Below, one piece after another: positions 48,281-57,225 of a stretch of 64,000 nt of DNA. The notes beneath the pieces are model-generated. The model did no database searches. It saw only the letters and a program-made list of their open reading frames with translations, and was not told the DNA's origin. Both the position numbers and the translations under genes were made by a program. This DNA comes from JADJXM01 sp937967285 (GTDB lineage: Bacteria; Acidobacteriota; Blastocatellia; RBC074): NCBI GenBank assembly GCA_050249535.1, contig JBFWQI010000005.1:1-64000 (forward strand). Direction: 5' to 3'. How positions within the stretch are numbered: position 1 is the stretch's first letter; every line of letters begins with the position of its first letter.

Positions 48281-49510
48281 ATGATGGAAACACTCAAGAG
48301 AACATTCAGATTCATCAGAGATGGGTGGCTGATACTGGGAATATCGCTGATCATGCTGCTGGCGATCGAATTGGGCCTGAGCCTGATCTTCAAGGCCCGT
48401 GCGATGATGCGACCGCCGGCGACTAATTTCCGTCAGGATGCCGATACCTATGACGATCGAGCGTGGGCCCGGAACTATTACTCCGAGATCGACGACATCG
48501 AACAGAACAGGTCGCTCAGGTGGAAGCCATATGTCTACTGGCGAAGGCTGCCACGCACCGGACAATACATCAACATCGACGGCGACGGGCTGAGAAAGAC
48601 CGTCAACCCCGCTTCGCTAAACGGTAAAGCGAAACGTGAGAGGATATTCGTCTTCGGAGGTTCGACCGTCTGGGGGCTGGGGTCGGCGGACGATGAGACG
48701 ATCCCGTCGCTCCTGTCCGGAATCATTTCGGACCGGGGGCAACCCGCAGAGGTCGTGAATTACGGCCAGTATGCCTATGTCAGCACGCAGGGCGTGATCG
48801 AACTGATGCGCCAGTTGCAGAAGGGGAACATTCCCGATGCCGTGGTCTTCTATGACGGCGTGAACGACACATTCAACGCATTTCAGACGAATACTCCGGG
48901 TCTGACTCATAACGAAATGAATCGCGAACTGGAGTACGGCCTGCTCGACAAGGGAGACATATACGGCCACGCATCGAAATCTCTGATCCGAAGTCTGTCG
49001 ATCACCAGGCTCTTCGGCGGAATGCTCGGCAGGCTCCGCGGCGAGGAAGGGCAGTTCAAACCGGTGTCGCTGAAATATGAACCGTCGATCGATGACAGGA
49101 ACAGGCTGGTCGATGCGGTTGTCGAGACGTATTTCAACAATATCAAAATGGTGAAGTCCCTGGCGGATTCGCACGGATTCAGCGCGCAGTTCTACTGGCA
49201 GCCCGTGATCTTCTCCAAAAAACGCCTGACTGAATACGAACGCGAATCGATCGAGAAGGATTTCTACTTTCCCGGAATGAAGGAGTTTTATCTGGATACC
49301 TGGGCGAAACTTCGCGGCCGGTCCGGAGAAGGCGTCCCGGAGTTTCACGATATCAGCTCGATCTTCGACGAGACGGAAAAACCGATCTTCGTCGATTTCA
49401 ATCATATGGGTAGAAAAGGCAATCTGAAGATCGCCGAGCGAATGGCGCTCGATTACCTTGGAATTAAAACGAAAAATAAGGGACCGGTCGCCGAAGCTCC
49501 GATCGAGTGA
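48281..49510 (+). CDS. Membrane-anchored SGNH/GDSL-type hydrolase
   Basis: Protein of 409 residues with one N-terminal transmembrane helix (about 17-37) and a probably periplasmic SGNH domain. Candidate active-site blocks: Ser128 in GGSTVWG, the Gly of NYGQYAY, Asn in DGVND, and His in DFNHMGRKG near the C-terminus. Family members add or remove O-acyl groups on envelope glycans. Its position after the carbamoyltransferases fits a role in tailoring the same product. The substrate is unknown. Confidence 0.82.
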   Translation: MMETLKRTFRFIRDGWLILGISLIMLLAIELGLSLIFKARAMMRPPATNFRQDADTYDDRAWARNYYSEIDDIEQNRSLRWKPYVYWRRLPRTGQYINIDGDGLRKTVNPASLNGKAKRERIFVFGGSTVWGLGSADDETIPSLLSGIISDRGQPAEVVNYGQYAYVSTQGVIELMRQLQKGNIPDAVVFYDGVNDTFNAFQTNTPGLTHNEMNRELEYGLLDKGDIYGHASKSLIRSLSITRLFGGMLGRLRGEEGQFKPVSLKYEPSIDDRNRLVDAVVETYFNNIKMVKSLADSHGFSAQFYWQPVIFSKKRLTEYERESIEKDFYFPGMKEFYLDTWAKLRGRSGEGVPEFHDISSIFDETEKPIFVDFNHMGRKGNLKIAERMALDYLGIKTKNKGPVAEAPIE

Positions 49511-49540
49511 GAGACGGATTCATAACCGACAAATCTGATT

Positions 49541-50659
49541 ATGCAGGTGCGTTTTGCCGATGCCGTTGATATACCGGCAGTGGTGCGTTTCAATGAAAGA
49601 TTGAGGGATGCCGGACGAATCGAGGAGATGCTGCTCGATCCGGCGCTGCCCGGCGAGGCGCGTTTTCGCCCCGACGGGTTTCCGATATTCAGAAAGATGA
49701 TCATTGCCGAGGATGGACAGGAAGTCAGGGCGGCGATGCTTCTCTGCCACCACAATATCTTCATTGACGGAACCTCCCGCGATTTCTGCTGGACGAAGCT
49801 GCCTCTTTCCGAAGGGATCATCAATTCGCGATATTCGCTGGCGATAATTCAGCTCATCAGAAAATCGCAGGATATTCATCCTTTTATGATGGGAGTCGGC
49901 GGCGGAACGCCCGATTCGGACGGGTACAGATTGTTCGCGGGTCTGAGATGGCGGTATCAGGAAGTGCCGTTCTTCTTCTATCCCGCCAATCTCAACAGGG
50001 TCCTGACCGGGTTGGAGTATCTCAGGAAGTCGGGATCGCGGGCGACTCTTGCCGCGATTGTGGCAAGGTCGGGGCTCGGCTCGATCCTCAATCTGATGCT
50101 GAAGGTGCGCCGGCGCCTGGCGGATCGCAATTCCGGCGTGGAGTCCCGGGTGGTCGACTCGTTCGATCGATGGGCGAGCGAGCTGTTTCACCGGGCTCTG
50201 CCCGAGTATCGCGTTGCCATCAGGTCCGATGCGGAAGCGCTCAACATCGTCTACCCTCCTGACGACAGGCGATATATCCGACTTCGAGTTCGCGACAGTT
50301 CGAGTGGGGCAGATGTCGGGTGGATCGTCGTGGCCGTCAAGAAGATGGAAGGCAACCATTATTTCGGAGATTTGAAGGTGGGCACGCTGGTCGACGGTTT
50401 CTGCCGGACTGAAGATGCGAGGCGTCTGGTTTCGGCCGGCATCAGGCACCTGACCGAAGCCGGCGTCGATCTGATCGTTGCCAACTTTTCACACTCGGCC
50501 TGGCGAAATGCCTGCCTCGAATCCGGAATGTTTCCGGGGCCGAGCAATTTCAACCTGTTCGTCTCGCCGCAGGGCGGGAACCTGCTCGAGGAGGCCTGCC
50601 CGCTTCATGATATTCACATCGCCAGGGGCCACAGCGACGGGATGGACAATCTGATCTGA
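49541..50659 (+). CDS. GNAT-like acyltransferase, first of three
   Basis: Protein of 372 residues with an N-terminal GNAT-like domain (RFADAVDIPAVVRFNERLR) and a second, less clear transferase-like half (about 200-350). It resembles the next two genes in overall design but is clearly more distant from them than they are from each other. GNAT proteins move acyl groups from CoA or, in some pathways, from carrier proteins. Given the carrier protein upstream, an aminoacyl or acyl transfer to the module's product is plausible. The exact reaction is unknown. Confidence 0.72.
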   Translation: MQVRFADAVDIPAVVRFNERLRDAGRIEEMLLDPALPGEARFRPDGFPIFRKMIIAEDGQEVRAAMLLCHHNIFIDGTSRDFCWTKLPLSEGIINSRYSLAIIQLIRKSQDIHPFMMGVGGGTPDSDGYRLFAGLRWRYQEVPFFFYPANLNRVLTGLEYLRKSGSRATLAAIVARSGLGSILNLMLKVRRRLADRNSGVESRVVDSFDRWASELFHRALPEYRVAIRSDAEALNIVYPPDDRRYIRLRVRDSSSGADVGWIVVAVKKMEGNHYFGDLKVGTLVDGFCRTEDARRLVSAGIRHLTEAGVDLIVANFSHSAWRNACLESGMFPGPSNFNLFVSPQGGNLLEEACPLHDIHIARGHSDGMDNLI

Positions 50660-50669
50660 AGAACCTCTC

Positions 50670-51794
50670 ATGCCCAGAATCAGATCATTTACAAAGGAAG
50701 ATATTCCGAGCGTCTCGGGGCTTCACCGGCGCGTCTTCGGTGTTCGAAACGAATACGGCGGAGAAGACCCGACGGACCTGCTGCAGTCGAGTTATTCGAC
50801 CTATTTCGACGAAGTATTTCTGAATAATCCCTGGAAGGACTGCGCGACCCCTTCGCTGGTCTATGAATACGAGGACGGGCGAATCGCGGGCTTTCTCGGA
50901 GTTGTGCCGCGCAGAATGGTCTTCGACGGCTCCCCGGTGAATGTCGCATTGAGCACTCAGTTCGTCGTCGAGCAGGAGAGCCGTTCGGCCGGTGTCGGGA
51001 TCAGGCTCCTTCAGGCATTTCTGGCCGGCCCGCAGGATCTCTCGCTGACCGACGAGGCGAATCATCCTTCCCGCAGATTATGGGAAGCACTGGGAGGGCG
51101 CACCGCGCTCGTCTACAGTTTCAACTGGACCAGAATGCTGAGCCCGCTCGACTACTGGATGACCCGGATCGGCGGGCGGGCGGGGGCCGCCGCGCTGGTC
51201 AAACCGGCGCGGCCGTTGACCAGGTTGGTCGACGGGCTGATCTCGAAACGGTTTCCTGACAGGTTCAGACCTGACGGCTCCGACCTCGTCGAGCGGGATC
51301 TGACCGCGGAACTGTATATCGAGTTGACTCAATCGCTGGCCGGAGAGCGGCGTTTGAAGCCGGCCTGCGATGCGGCTGAATTTAGCTGGCTGACAGGCCT
51401 TCTGAGCCGGAACCGACTGCTCGGGGATCTGCGCGGGGTAGCATTGAGTACTCCCGGCGGCGAGCCCGTCGGTCTCTATCTCTGCTTCATCAAACCCGGC
51501 GGTGAAAGTACCCTCGTGCAGTTGATTGCAAGACGAAAGATGGAAGGCCGGGTTCTGGATCATCTTTTCACCGACGCGTGGAAAAGCGGTTCAACTGCCG
51601 TGACGGGAAGGCTCGACCCGCAACATTCGCTTGTCATATCGGAAAAACGCTGTTCGTTCGCGTGCGGGGCGCCGTGGACTCTGATCCATTCCCAGAACAG
51701 GGAACTGATCGGGGCGATCGATTCCGGCGAAGCGCTCCTGACAGGAATGGAGGGCGAGATGAGCATCAGGTTCATTCCTCCCGCCCGGGGATGA
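50670..51794 (+). CDS. GNAT-like acyltransferase, tandem paralogue A
   Basis: Protein of 374 residues. The N-terminal GNAT domain (about 1-150) has DGRIAGFLGVVPRRMVF, then RSAGVGIRLLQAF as the acyl-donor loop, and GPQDLSLTDEA. The second half (about 205-370) includes the stretch RVLDHLFTDAWKSGS and TGRLDP. The same blocks recur in the next gene in the same order, so the two arose by tandem duplication. It begins 10 bases after the previous gene. The acceptor is unknown. Confidence 0.78.
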   Translation: MPRIRSFTKEDIPSVSGLHRRVFGVRNEYGGEDPTDLLQSSYSTYFDEVFLNNPWKDCATPSLVYEYEDGRIAGFLGVVPRRMVFDGSPVNVALSTQFVVEQESRSAGVGIRLLQAFLAGPQDLSLTDEANHPSRRLWEALGGRTALVYSFNWTRMLSPLDYWMTRIGGRAGAAALVKPARPLTRLVDGLISKRFPDRFRPDGSDLVERDLTAELYIELTQSLAGERRLKPACDAAEFSWLTGLLSRNRLLGDLRGVALSTPGGEPVGLYLCFIKPGGESTLVQLIARRKMEGRVLDHLFTDAWKSGSTAVTGRLDPQHSLVISEKRCSFACGAPWTLIHSQNRELIGAIDSGEALLTGMEGEMSIRFIPPARG

Positions 51795-51842
51795 CCCGGC
51801 GAGCCCTGAAACCCATAACAATTGCCCCTGATCGTGGCCTGT

Positions 51843-52955
51843 ATGAAAGAGAGTCAAAGAATAAAACCGATCATACCTTTCGCGGACGAGCATATTCCCG
51901 AGGTTACGGGACTCTTCCGCAGAATCCTTCTGGCGGATTCGTCGACCCGCAGGCTTCAGCCGCTGACCGGACTTGAAGAATATTTCCGGGAGATTTTCTT
52001 CAGAAATCCGTGGTATGACGAGAGTCTGCCTTCCTGGGTCTACAGAAGCAGCGACGGACGAATCGCCGGTTTCATCGGTATCGTGCCGCGGCGGATGAAA
52101 TTTCAGGGCGAGACCATCCGCGTGGCGGTCAGTTTTCACTTCATGGTCGATCCGGCATACAGATCGTCGATGGCGGGCGTCCAGTTGCTGAAGCACTTTT
52201 TCTCGGGCCCGCAGCATCTTTCCGTGACGGACGGCGCGGGCGATGCCGGGCGGATAGTCTGGGAAGGCGTCGGAGGAACGACCGCGCATCTCTACAGTCT
52301 CCATTTCACAAAGGTCCTCAAGCCGGCGAGCAACGGGGCGAAGCTGCTCGAATCGAAAAGCGGATTCCGGCACATGCTCGTTCCCCTGAGGCCGCTGGTC
52401 GGACTGGCTGACATCGCCGCCTCGAAGTTTGCGCCCCGGATCTACTCTCCCGCAGCAGACATCAAATGCGAAGAGGATCTCACGCCGGAGGCTCTGATCG
52501 CCTCAATCGGCAACTTCCATCAGAAGCGATCCGTACTGCCCGATTACGACGCGAGTTCGTTGAACTGGCTCTTTGAGCACCTCGGACTGATGAAATATTA
52601 CGGCGATCTGCGGAGTGTAATGGTCCGAGGGGAGAACGGCGAACCGCTCGGTACGTTCATGTACTACTCCCGGAAGGGAGACGTCGGCACGGTCATACAG
52701 TGTCTGGCGCGCAAGGATGAAACTTCGCGGGTGCTCGATCATCTCTTTAGCCATGCCCTCCGCCACGGATCGATCGCGCTTCGCGGAAGACTCGACCCGC
52801 GAATGATGCAGGACTTCTCCGACCGGCGATGCACCTTCGATCGTAATGGCGCCTGGGTCCTGATACATTCCAGGGAGAAAGCCATCGTCGATGCTTTCAG
52901 GACCGGAGATGCCTTTTTTACCGGGCTGGATGGAGAGTTCGGTCTGCTCTTCTGA
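51843..52955 (+). CDS. GNAT-like acyltransferase, tandem paralogue B
   Basis: Protein of 370 residues, clear paralogue of the gene at 50670: DGRIAGFIGIVPRRMKF, RSSMAGVQLLKHF, GPQHLSVTDGA, RVLDHLFSHALRHGS and RGRLDP match it block for block. Differences are spread along the whole length, so the duplication is not recent. ATG 51843 is chosen over an upstream TTG at 51822. Both copies are complete, which suggests two related but distinct acyl transfers. Confidence 0.78.
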   Translation: MKESQRIKPIIPFADEHIPEVTGLFRRILLADSSTRRLQPLTGLEEYFREIFFRNPWYDESLPSWVYRSSDGRIAGFIGIVPRRMKFQGETIRVAVSFHFMVDPAYRSSMAGVQLLKHFFSGPQHLSVTDGAGDAGRIVWEGVGGTTAHLYSLHFTKVLKPASNGAKLLESKSGFRHMLVPLRPLVGLADIAASKFAPRIYSPAADIKCEEDLTPEALIASIGNFHQKRSVLPDYDASSLNWLFEHLGLMKYYGDLRSVMVRGENGEPLGTFMYYSRKGDVGTVIQCLARKDETSRVLDHLFSHALRHGSIALRGRLDPRMMQDFSDRRCTFDRNGAWVLIHSREKAIVDAFRTGDAFFTGLDGEFGLLF

Positions 52956-52972
52956 GTAGCGCCAGATTTCTG

Positions 52973-53009
52973 TTGCCTGCGTGCGAGGCTCAAATCGCCG
53001 GGCAGGCAA
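52973..53009 (+). promoter_or_regulatory. Inverted repeat before the FemAB-GNAT gene
   Basis: A perfect 8-bp repeat, TTGCCTGC (52973-52980) and GCAGGCAA (53002-53009), separated by 21 bases, lies between paralogue B and the FemAB-like gene. It could be a weak attenuator or operator. There is no T-tract. Confidence 0.35.
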
Positions 53010-53025
53010 ACTTCAGGATCGAGCA

Positions 53026-54759
53026 ATGACGGAACTCGCAATCGAGATTTTGAGAGGTCAGGATGCGGCGATACGGCTGTCGGATCAGGCGTTTCTCGAT
53101 GACTGGCATCGGTTGCTGCAGACATGCCCATGGGCGTCGGCGTATCAGAGCGAGCAGTTCGTCACGACCTGGTATCGAACCTATTCGGCGGACTTCGAAC
53201 CACTGATCGCCGTCGGACGGACGCAAACCGGCGGGATCGAGGGGCTTTTCTTTCTGGCTGTCGACAGGTCGGACGGGCAGTTGACCGTTGCCGGGGCGAG
53301 TCACGCCGAATATCAGGCATGGCTGGCTGATGCATCCAATGGCGAGAGCTTCATTGTCGCCGCCATCCGCAGGCTTGCGGAGATGTTTCCTGACGGAAAA
53401 CTGACGCTGCTCTTTGTCCTGCCTGAAACCCCGATCGACTGGGCACGACCCGATGGCGCGCTGTCCGATCACTGCTACATCAGAAACTTCAAAAGGGGTC
53501 TGCTCGACATCGGGGACGGCGCCACGCTCAGCGAAATTCTCCGGAAAAAGCTGCAGAACAAGGTCAATCGGCTCAAACGACAAGGCTCTCTGACATTCGA
53601 GCGGGTTACCTCGCCTGAAGCATTCAGTTCGCTCTTCGATCAATTCAACCTTTTTCAGAACCTCAGGCTCAAGGCTGTTTACAATCTTCCCGGCGGAGAT
53701 ACCGACGGTCTGAGAAAGCCTTTTTACGACGGGCTTTTCAGATCTACAGACCTCATCGACGCCACGGCGCTGAGACTGGATGGCCGCCCGATCTCGATCC
53801 AGATTCATCTGCGCAATAACGACCAACTGGTTCTCGGCCTGATCTCGCACTCCCCGTTTCATGCCAGATATTCCCCCGGAGCTATCCATCTGGCGATGCT
53901 GGGTATGAGACTCGCTGAAGACAGGGTTCCCGTGTTCGACCTGACTCCGGGCGGCGACTACAAAGACCGATATGCCACCCATCACGACGAGGTCTGCGTC
54001 ATCAATATCTTCTTCAGCAGGAAGGATGCCGGAAACTATGCCTCGAAAGTCAAAGCGAGAGAATTCTTCAAAACATTGCTGGAACGGAATGGCATCTCAT
54101 TCAGCGGGATCAAAAAGCGCTACCTCGAATACCTGGATGCCGCGCGCAAATGGAGGGAACTCGGCGCTTCAAACGCTCTGAAGGGCTTATTTCAGGCTGC
54201 GATGGGCGGAATCAGAAGCCGGAAGCAGGTTCGTCTTTATGAATCGGAGCCGGGCGCGAAGCCTGCCGGTTCGGTCGGCGGTCTGCTCAAAATGGACAGT
54301 CTCGAGGATCTGCTGTTCTACCGACCGGTCGATTATCGCTCGATGCCCGTCTGCGGGTACCTCCGACACGCCATGCGCCTGATAGAGGATGGCGGCCATT
54401 TTTTCACCCATGTCCGGAACGGCGAACTCGGATTTCTCGGCTGGCTGATCGGAAATGGCCGTCATAACGACAATGACTGGATCCTGGGGGAATACCTCGA
54501 TCAGGGGCAGGTTGTGGTGGCAACCGATATTCAATGCCGGCCGGATGCGGTCGAGAGTTTCAGGCAATTCATCGCAGCTGCGATGGAAGAGAGCAATCGA
54601 TCCGGAAACAGGCTGGTTTTCGCGCTGCCGGCGGAGCGTCCGGATCTGATCGCCGCGGCCGAAGATCAGGGGCTGGTTCTCAAAAAGACCGGGTTGAGGC
54701 TCGTCAGGCTGGGAAGGGAATCGGTCAGTTTCAATCCGGCGACATTGGATAACCGATGA
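53026..54759 (+). CDS. FemAB-like (CelD/BcsL) acyltransferase fused to a C-terminal GNAT-like domain
   Basis: Protein of 577 residues. The N-terminal part (about 20-360) is FemAB/CelD-like: LRKKLQNKVNRLKRQG (the basic helix typical of the group), ALRLDGRPISIQIHL, and FDLTPGGDYKDRYATHHDE. The C-terminal part (about 410-570) looks like a separate GNAT-like domain. FemAB proteins add amino acids to peptidoglycan precursors, and relatives occur in PEP-CTERM/exopolysaccharide loci. Here it could transfer the activated amino acid to the polymer. ATG 53026 is chosen over an upstream start inside the inverted repeat. It ends the plus-strand module, 9 bases from a convergent gene. Confidence 0.8.
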   Translation: MTELAIEILRGQDAAIRLSDQAFLDDWHRLLQTCPWASAYQSEQFVTTWYRTYSADFEPLIAVGRTQTGGIEGLFFLAVDRSDGQLTVAGASHAEYQAWLADASNGESFIVAAIRRLAEMFPDGKLTLLFVLPETPIDWARPDGALSDHCYIRNFKRGLLDIGDGATLSEILRKKLQNKVNRLKRQGSLTFERVTSPEAFSSLFDQFNLFQNLRLKAVYNLPGGDTDGLRKPFYDGLFRSTDLIDATALRLDGRPISIQIHLRNNDQLVLGLISHSPFHARYSPGAIHLAMLGMRLAEDRVPVFDLTPGGDYKDRYATHHDEVCVINIFFSRKDAGNYASKVKAREFFKTLLERNGISFSGIKKRYLEYLDAARKWRELGASNALKGLFQAAMGGIRSRKQVRLYESEPGAKPAGSVGGLLKMDSLEDLLFYRPVDYRSMPVCGYLRHAMRLIEDGGHFFTHVRNGELGFLGWLIGNGRHNDNDWILGEYLDQGQVVVATDIQCRPDAVESFRQFIAAAMEESNRSGNRLVFALPAERPDLIAAAEDQGLVLKKTGLRLVRLGRESVSFNPATLDNR

Positions 54760-54768
54760 TCGGGCGTT

Positions 54769-55818
54769 TCAATTCTGGCCCGGATTGTAGCTCAGCCGCT
54801 TCCTCGGGATGTAATGCGAGATTCCGGTCACCCATCCCTCGAATTCAATCGGCGAAAGCGCGCTGACATCGACCAGCCTCGGCAGCAGCCATCGATTCGT
54901 CCTGCGTGTGGCCAGCCCCGGATCGCAGGTTGTGGCGCTTGCGATATTCATTTCCGACAGCCAGGGCAGAAACTTGTGATCATATCTACCGCCCGGATAA
55001 CAGAAGTGGATCAAATCCGATCCGGTCAGCCTGTGGATGTGTTCAATGTTATCCGTGATCTCTTTCGTGAAGCGATCGCGCTCGAACGCGACGCGATGAT
55101 TGTGCGTGTGAAGCTGGATATCGATGCCTTCCGATGCGAGATACCTGACCTCATCAGGTGTCAGATAGTTCATTATCCTGCTCTCTGCCATCGCCTGATA
55201 GTCGAATCCAAGACTCTCTGAAAGTTTCGCCAGCAGCTCATCCTTCTCAGTCGCGGACATCCCCTTTCTCACGCAGTGGCTCCTGATCAGCTGAAATGCC
55301 GAACTTCGCAGATATGGATCTGAAAGATCGAAACTGGCGCTGACCCCCGTCAGGTTCGTCAGATCGAGCGTCTTTCCACGCGATTTCCAGAGGATGTACT
55401 GACACGCGGGATCAAATACGGGGCGATTGTAAAAAACGTAGAATGTCGACAGATAGAGCGTCGCCGGATAACCGAACTCACGGAGTATCGGATATGCCAT
55501 GCTGTAGAAGTTATGGCAGCCGTCATCGAATGTCAGCGCGACGCTGTTTTCCGGGAGAGTGCCGTTGATCAGTGATTCGATGGCTGCTTCGAGTGGGAGC
55601 ACGTTGCAGTTGTATTTGCTCAACGACTGCATTCTGGCCCTGAAATAATCAGGCCTCATGAACAGATCGGGATCGCATTCGTGCTCGTCCTCCATCGATA
55701 TCCCGTGATATGCCAGGATAAGCAGGCGCTGCTGGCGCAGAGGGCTCTTGAGGAAGAGTTTGAAAACCCCGGAGCTTTTCATGGCATGCAATGCGAATTG
55801 CTTGATTGACTTCAACAT
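54769..55818 (-). CDS. Polysaccharide deacetylase (NodB fold), third copy
   Basis: CE4-family protein of 349 residues encoded against the main operon. The catalytic motif is LTFDDG and the metal-site region QLHTHNHR; HFCYPGGRYD gives the third motif. The start is taken at 55818 (MLKSIKQFAL); an in-frame ATG at 55875 would add 19 residues. The separate promoter implied by its opposite direction suggests different regulation from the copies at 17865 and 36219. Confidence 0.87.
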   Translation of the reverse strand: MLKSIKQFALHAMKSSGVFKLFLKSPLRQQRLLILAYHGISMEDEHECDPDLFMRPDYFRARMQSLSKYNCNVLPLEAAIESLINGTLPENSVALTFDDGCHNFYSMAYPILREFGYPATLYLSTFYVFYNRPVFDPACQYILWKSRGKTLDLTNLTGVSASFDLSDPYLRSSAFQLIRSHCVRKGMSATEKDELLAKLSESLGFDYQAMAESRIMNYLTPDEVRYLASEGIDIQLHTHNHRVAFERDRFTKEITDNIEHIHRLTGSDLIHFCYPGGRYDHKFLPWLSEMNIASATTCDPGLATRRTNRWLLPRLVDVSALSPIEFEGWVTGISHYIPRKRLSYNPGQN

Positions 55819-56090
55819 ACTTCTTAAACCGGGTTGGGGGGGCTCTTGATGATCAATAAAGCGCCAAAAGGCCATTAGCTGATTCGAAAATATTATAAGT
55901 TAACAATCCCGATTAACAACCTGTACTTTCGATTATGGCGGATTATGATTGAATAAAACGGGCGCTTTTTCCGTCAGGCGGGCGCCCTGTTTCCTCACTG
56001 CGATGGCGGTCGTCTGTGTTTTGGAATCCGGGGTGGAATCAATAGAATAGTGATAAGCAATCCACATCAAATCATAGAGGAGATCCGTTG
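55819..56090. other. Divergent gap between deacetylase and EVE-domain gene
   Basis: This gap of about 270 bases is AT-rich near 55890-55940, a likely promoter area for the deacetylase, and holds the promoter candidate described at 56021-56048. A GGGCGC/GCGCCC inverted repeat near 55960-55990 is the only other structure I noticed. Confidence 0.35.
56021..56048 (+). promoter_or_regulatory. Candidate sigma-70 promoter for the EVE-nth operon
   Basis: TTGGAA (56021-56026) and TAGAAT (56043-56048) with a 16-base spacer match the -35/-10 consensus fairly well. They lie about 45 bases upstream of the ATG at 56091, which has AGGAG in front of it. Confidence 0.5.
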
Positions 56091-56573
56091 ATGAAGTATT
56101 GGTTGATGAAGTCGGAGCCCGGCTCGTTTTCAATTGAAGATCTGAAGAAGTCACCGAAGAAGACGACGTGCTGGGACGGCGTAAGAAATTATCAGGCGAG
56201 GAACTTCATGCGTGAGATGCGAAAAGGGGACGGGATATTTTTTTATCACAGCAATGCCGATCCGACAGGCATTGTCGGGACAGCCGAAGTGGTCAAAACG
56301 GCCTATCCGGACCACACCGCACTGGACCCCAAAGACAAACATTACGACCCGAAGAGCACGCCGGAAAATCCGATCTGGGAGATGGTCGATATCAGGTTTG
56401 TCAGGCAGTTCGTCGAAACGATCACTCTCGACGAGCTTCGTCAGATCACGGGGCTCGAGTCGATGGAGCTTCTGCGCAAGGGATCGCGTCTCTCTGTCCA
56501 GCCCGTCAGTGAAAAGGAATGGGCGATCATCAGCAAACTTGCCGATCGAAAGGAGAAGGCAGGGAAGAAATGA
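56091..56573 (+). CDS. EVE domain-containing protein
   Basis: Cytoplasmic protein of 160 residues consisting of one EVE domain (PUA-like). Typical wording is present: YWLMKSEPGSFSIEDL, TCWDGVRNYQARNFMREM, GDGIFFYHSNADPTGIVGTAEV and YPDHTALDPKDKHYDPKS. EVE domains bind modified bases in DNA or RNA. ATG 56091 is taken because AGGAG precedes it; a TTG at 56088 is in frame directly before. Its stop overlaps the nth start (ATGA), so the two are translated together. Confidence 0.93.
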   Translation: MKYWLMKSEPGSFSIEDLKKSPKKTTCWDGVRNYQARNFMREMRKGDGIFFYHSNADPTGIVGTAEVVKTAYPDHTALDPKDKHYDPKSTPENPIWEMVDIRFVRQFVETITLDELRQITGLESMELLRKGSRLSVQPVSEKEWAIISKLADRKEKAGKK

Positions 56574-57220
56574 GTTCGACGGCAAAAGAGACCGCTGCTC
56601 ATGCCAGGAAGATCATTCGTTTGCTGCGCCGGCAGTTTCCTGATGCGAGATGCGAGCTGATTCATTCGAACCCGTTCGAGCTGCTGATCGCCACGATCCT
56701 CTCGGCGCAGTGTACGGACGAACGGGTCAACATCGTCACCGCGACGCTCTTCAGAAAATACAGGAGACCTGAGGATTATCTCGCGGTGTCGCAGGCGGAG
56801 CTCGAGAAAGACATCAACTCGGTAACGTTCTTCCGCAACAAATCGAAATCGATCCAGGGAGCGAGCCGGATAATCCTCGAGAAGCACGGGGGGCAGGTTC
56901 CCGCCACGATGGAGGAGCTGATCGAGCTCCCCGGGGTGGGCCGCAAGACAGCCAATGTCGTTCTGGGAAATGCCTTCGGCATCCCTTCCGGAATCGTGGT
57001 TGACACTCACGTCATGCGATTGTCTCAGCGACTCGGACTGACGACTGAAAAGGAGCCGGAAAGGATAGAGGTCGATCTGCTGGAACTGGTGCCGCGGAAG
57101 GACTGGATAGATTTCTCGCACCTGCTGATACTCCACGGCCGGAGAACCTGCAAGGCGAGAAAACCCGCCTGCGAGAGCTGCGCGATCGCTCGGATCTGCC
57201 CTTCCGCCAGGACGGATTGA
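56570..57220 (+). CDS. nth: Endonuclease III (DNA glycosylase/AP lyase)
   Basis: Base-excision-repair enzyme of 216 residues that removes oxidised pyrimidines and cuts abasic sites. The helix-hairpin-helix is LPGVGRKTANVV with the catalytic Lys in GRKTAN, the catalytic Asp is in VDTHVMR, and the four cysteines of the [4Fe-4S] cluster near the C-terminus show the standard C-x6-C-x2-C-x5-C spacing. The start overlaps the EVE gene stop. It is convergent with the next gene, 5 bases apart. Confidence 0.95.
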   Translation: MSSTAKETAAHARKIIRLLRRQFPDARCELIHSNPFELLIATILSAQCTDERVNIVTATLFRKYRRPEDYLAVSQAELEKDINSVTFFRNKSKSIQGASRIILEKHGGQVPATMEELIELPGVGRKTANVVLGNAFGIPSGIVVDTHVMRLSQRLGLTTEKEPERIEVDLLELVPRKDWIDFSHLLILHGRRTCKARKPACESCAIARICPSARTD

Positions 57221-57225
57221 GAGTC

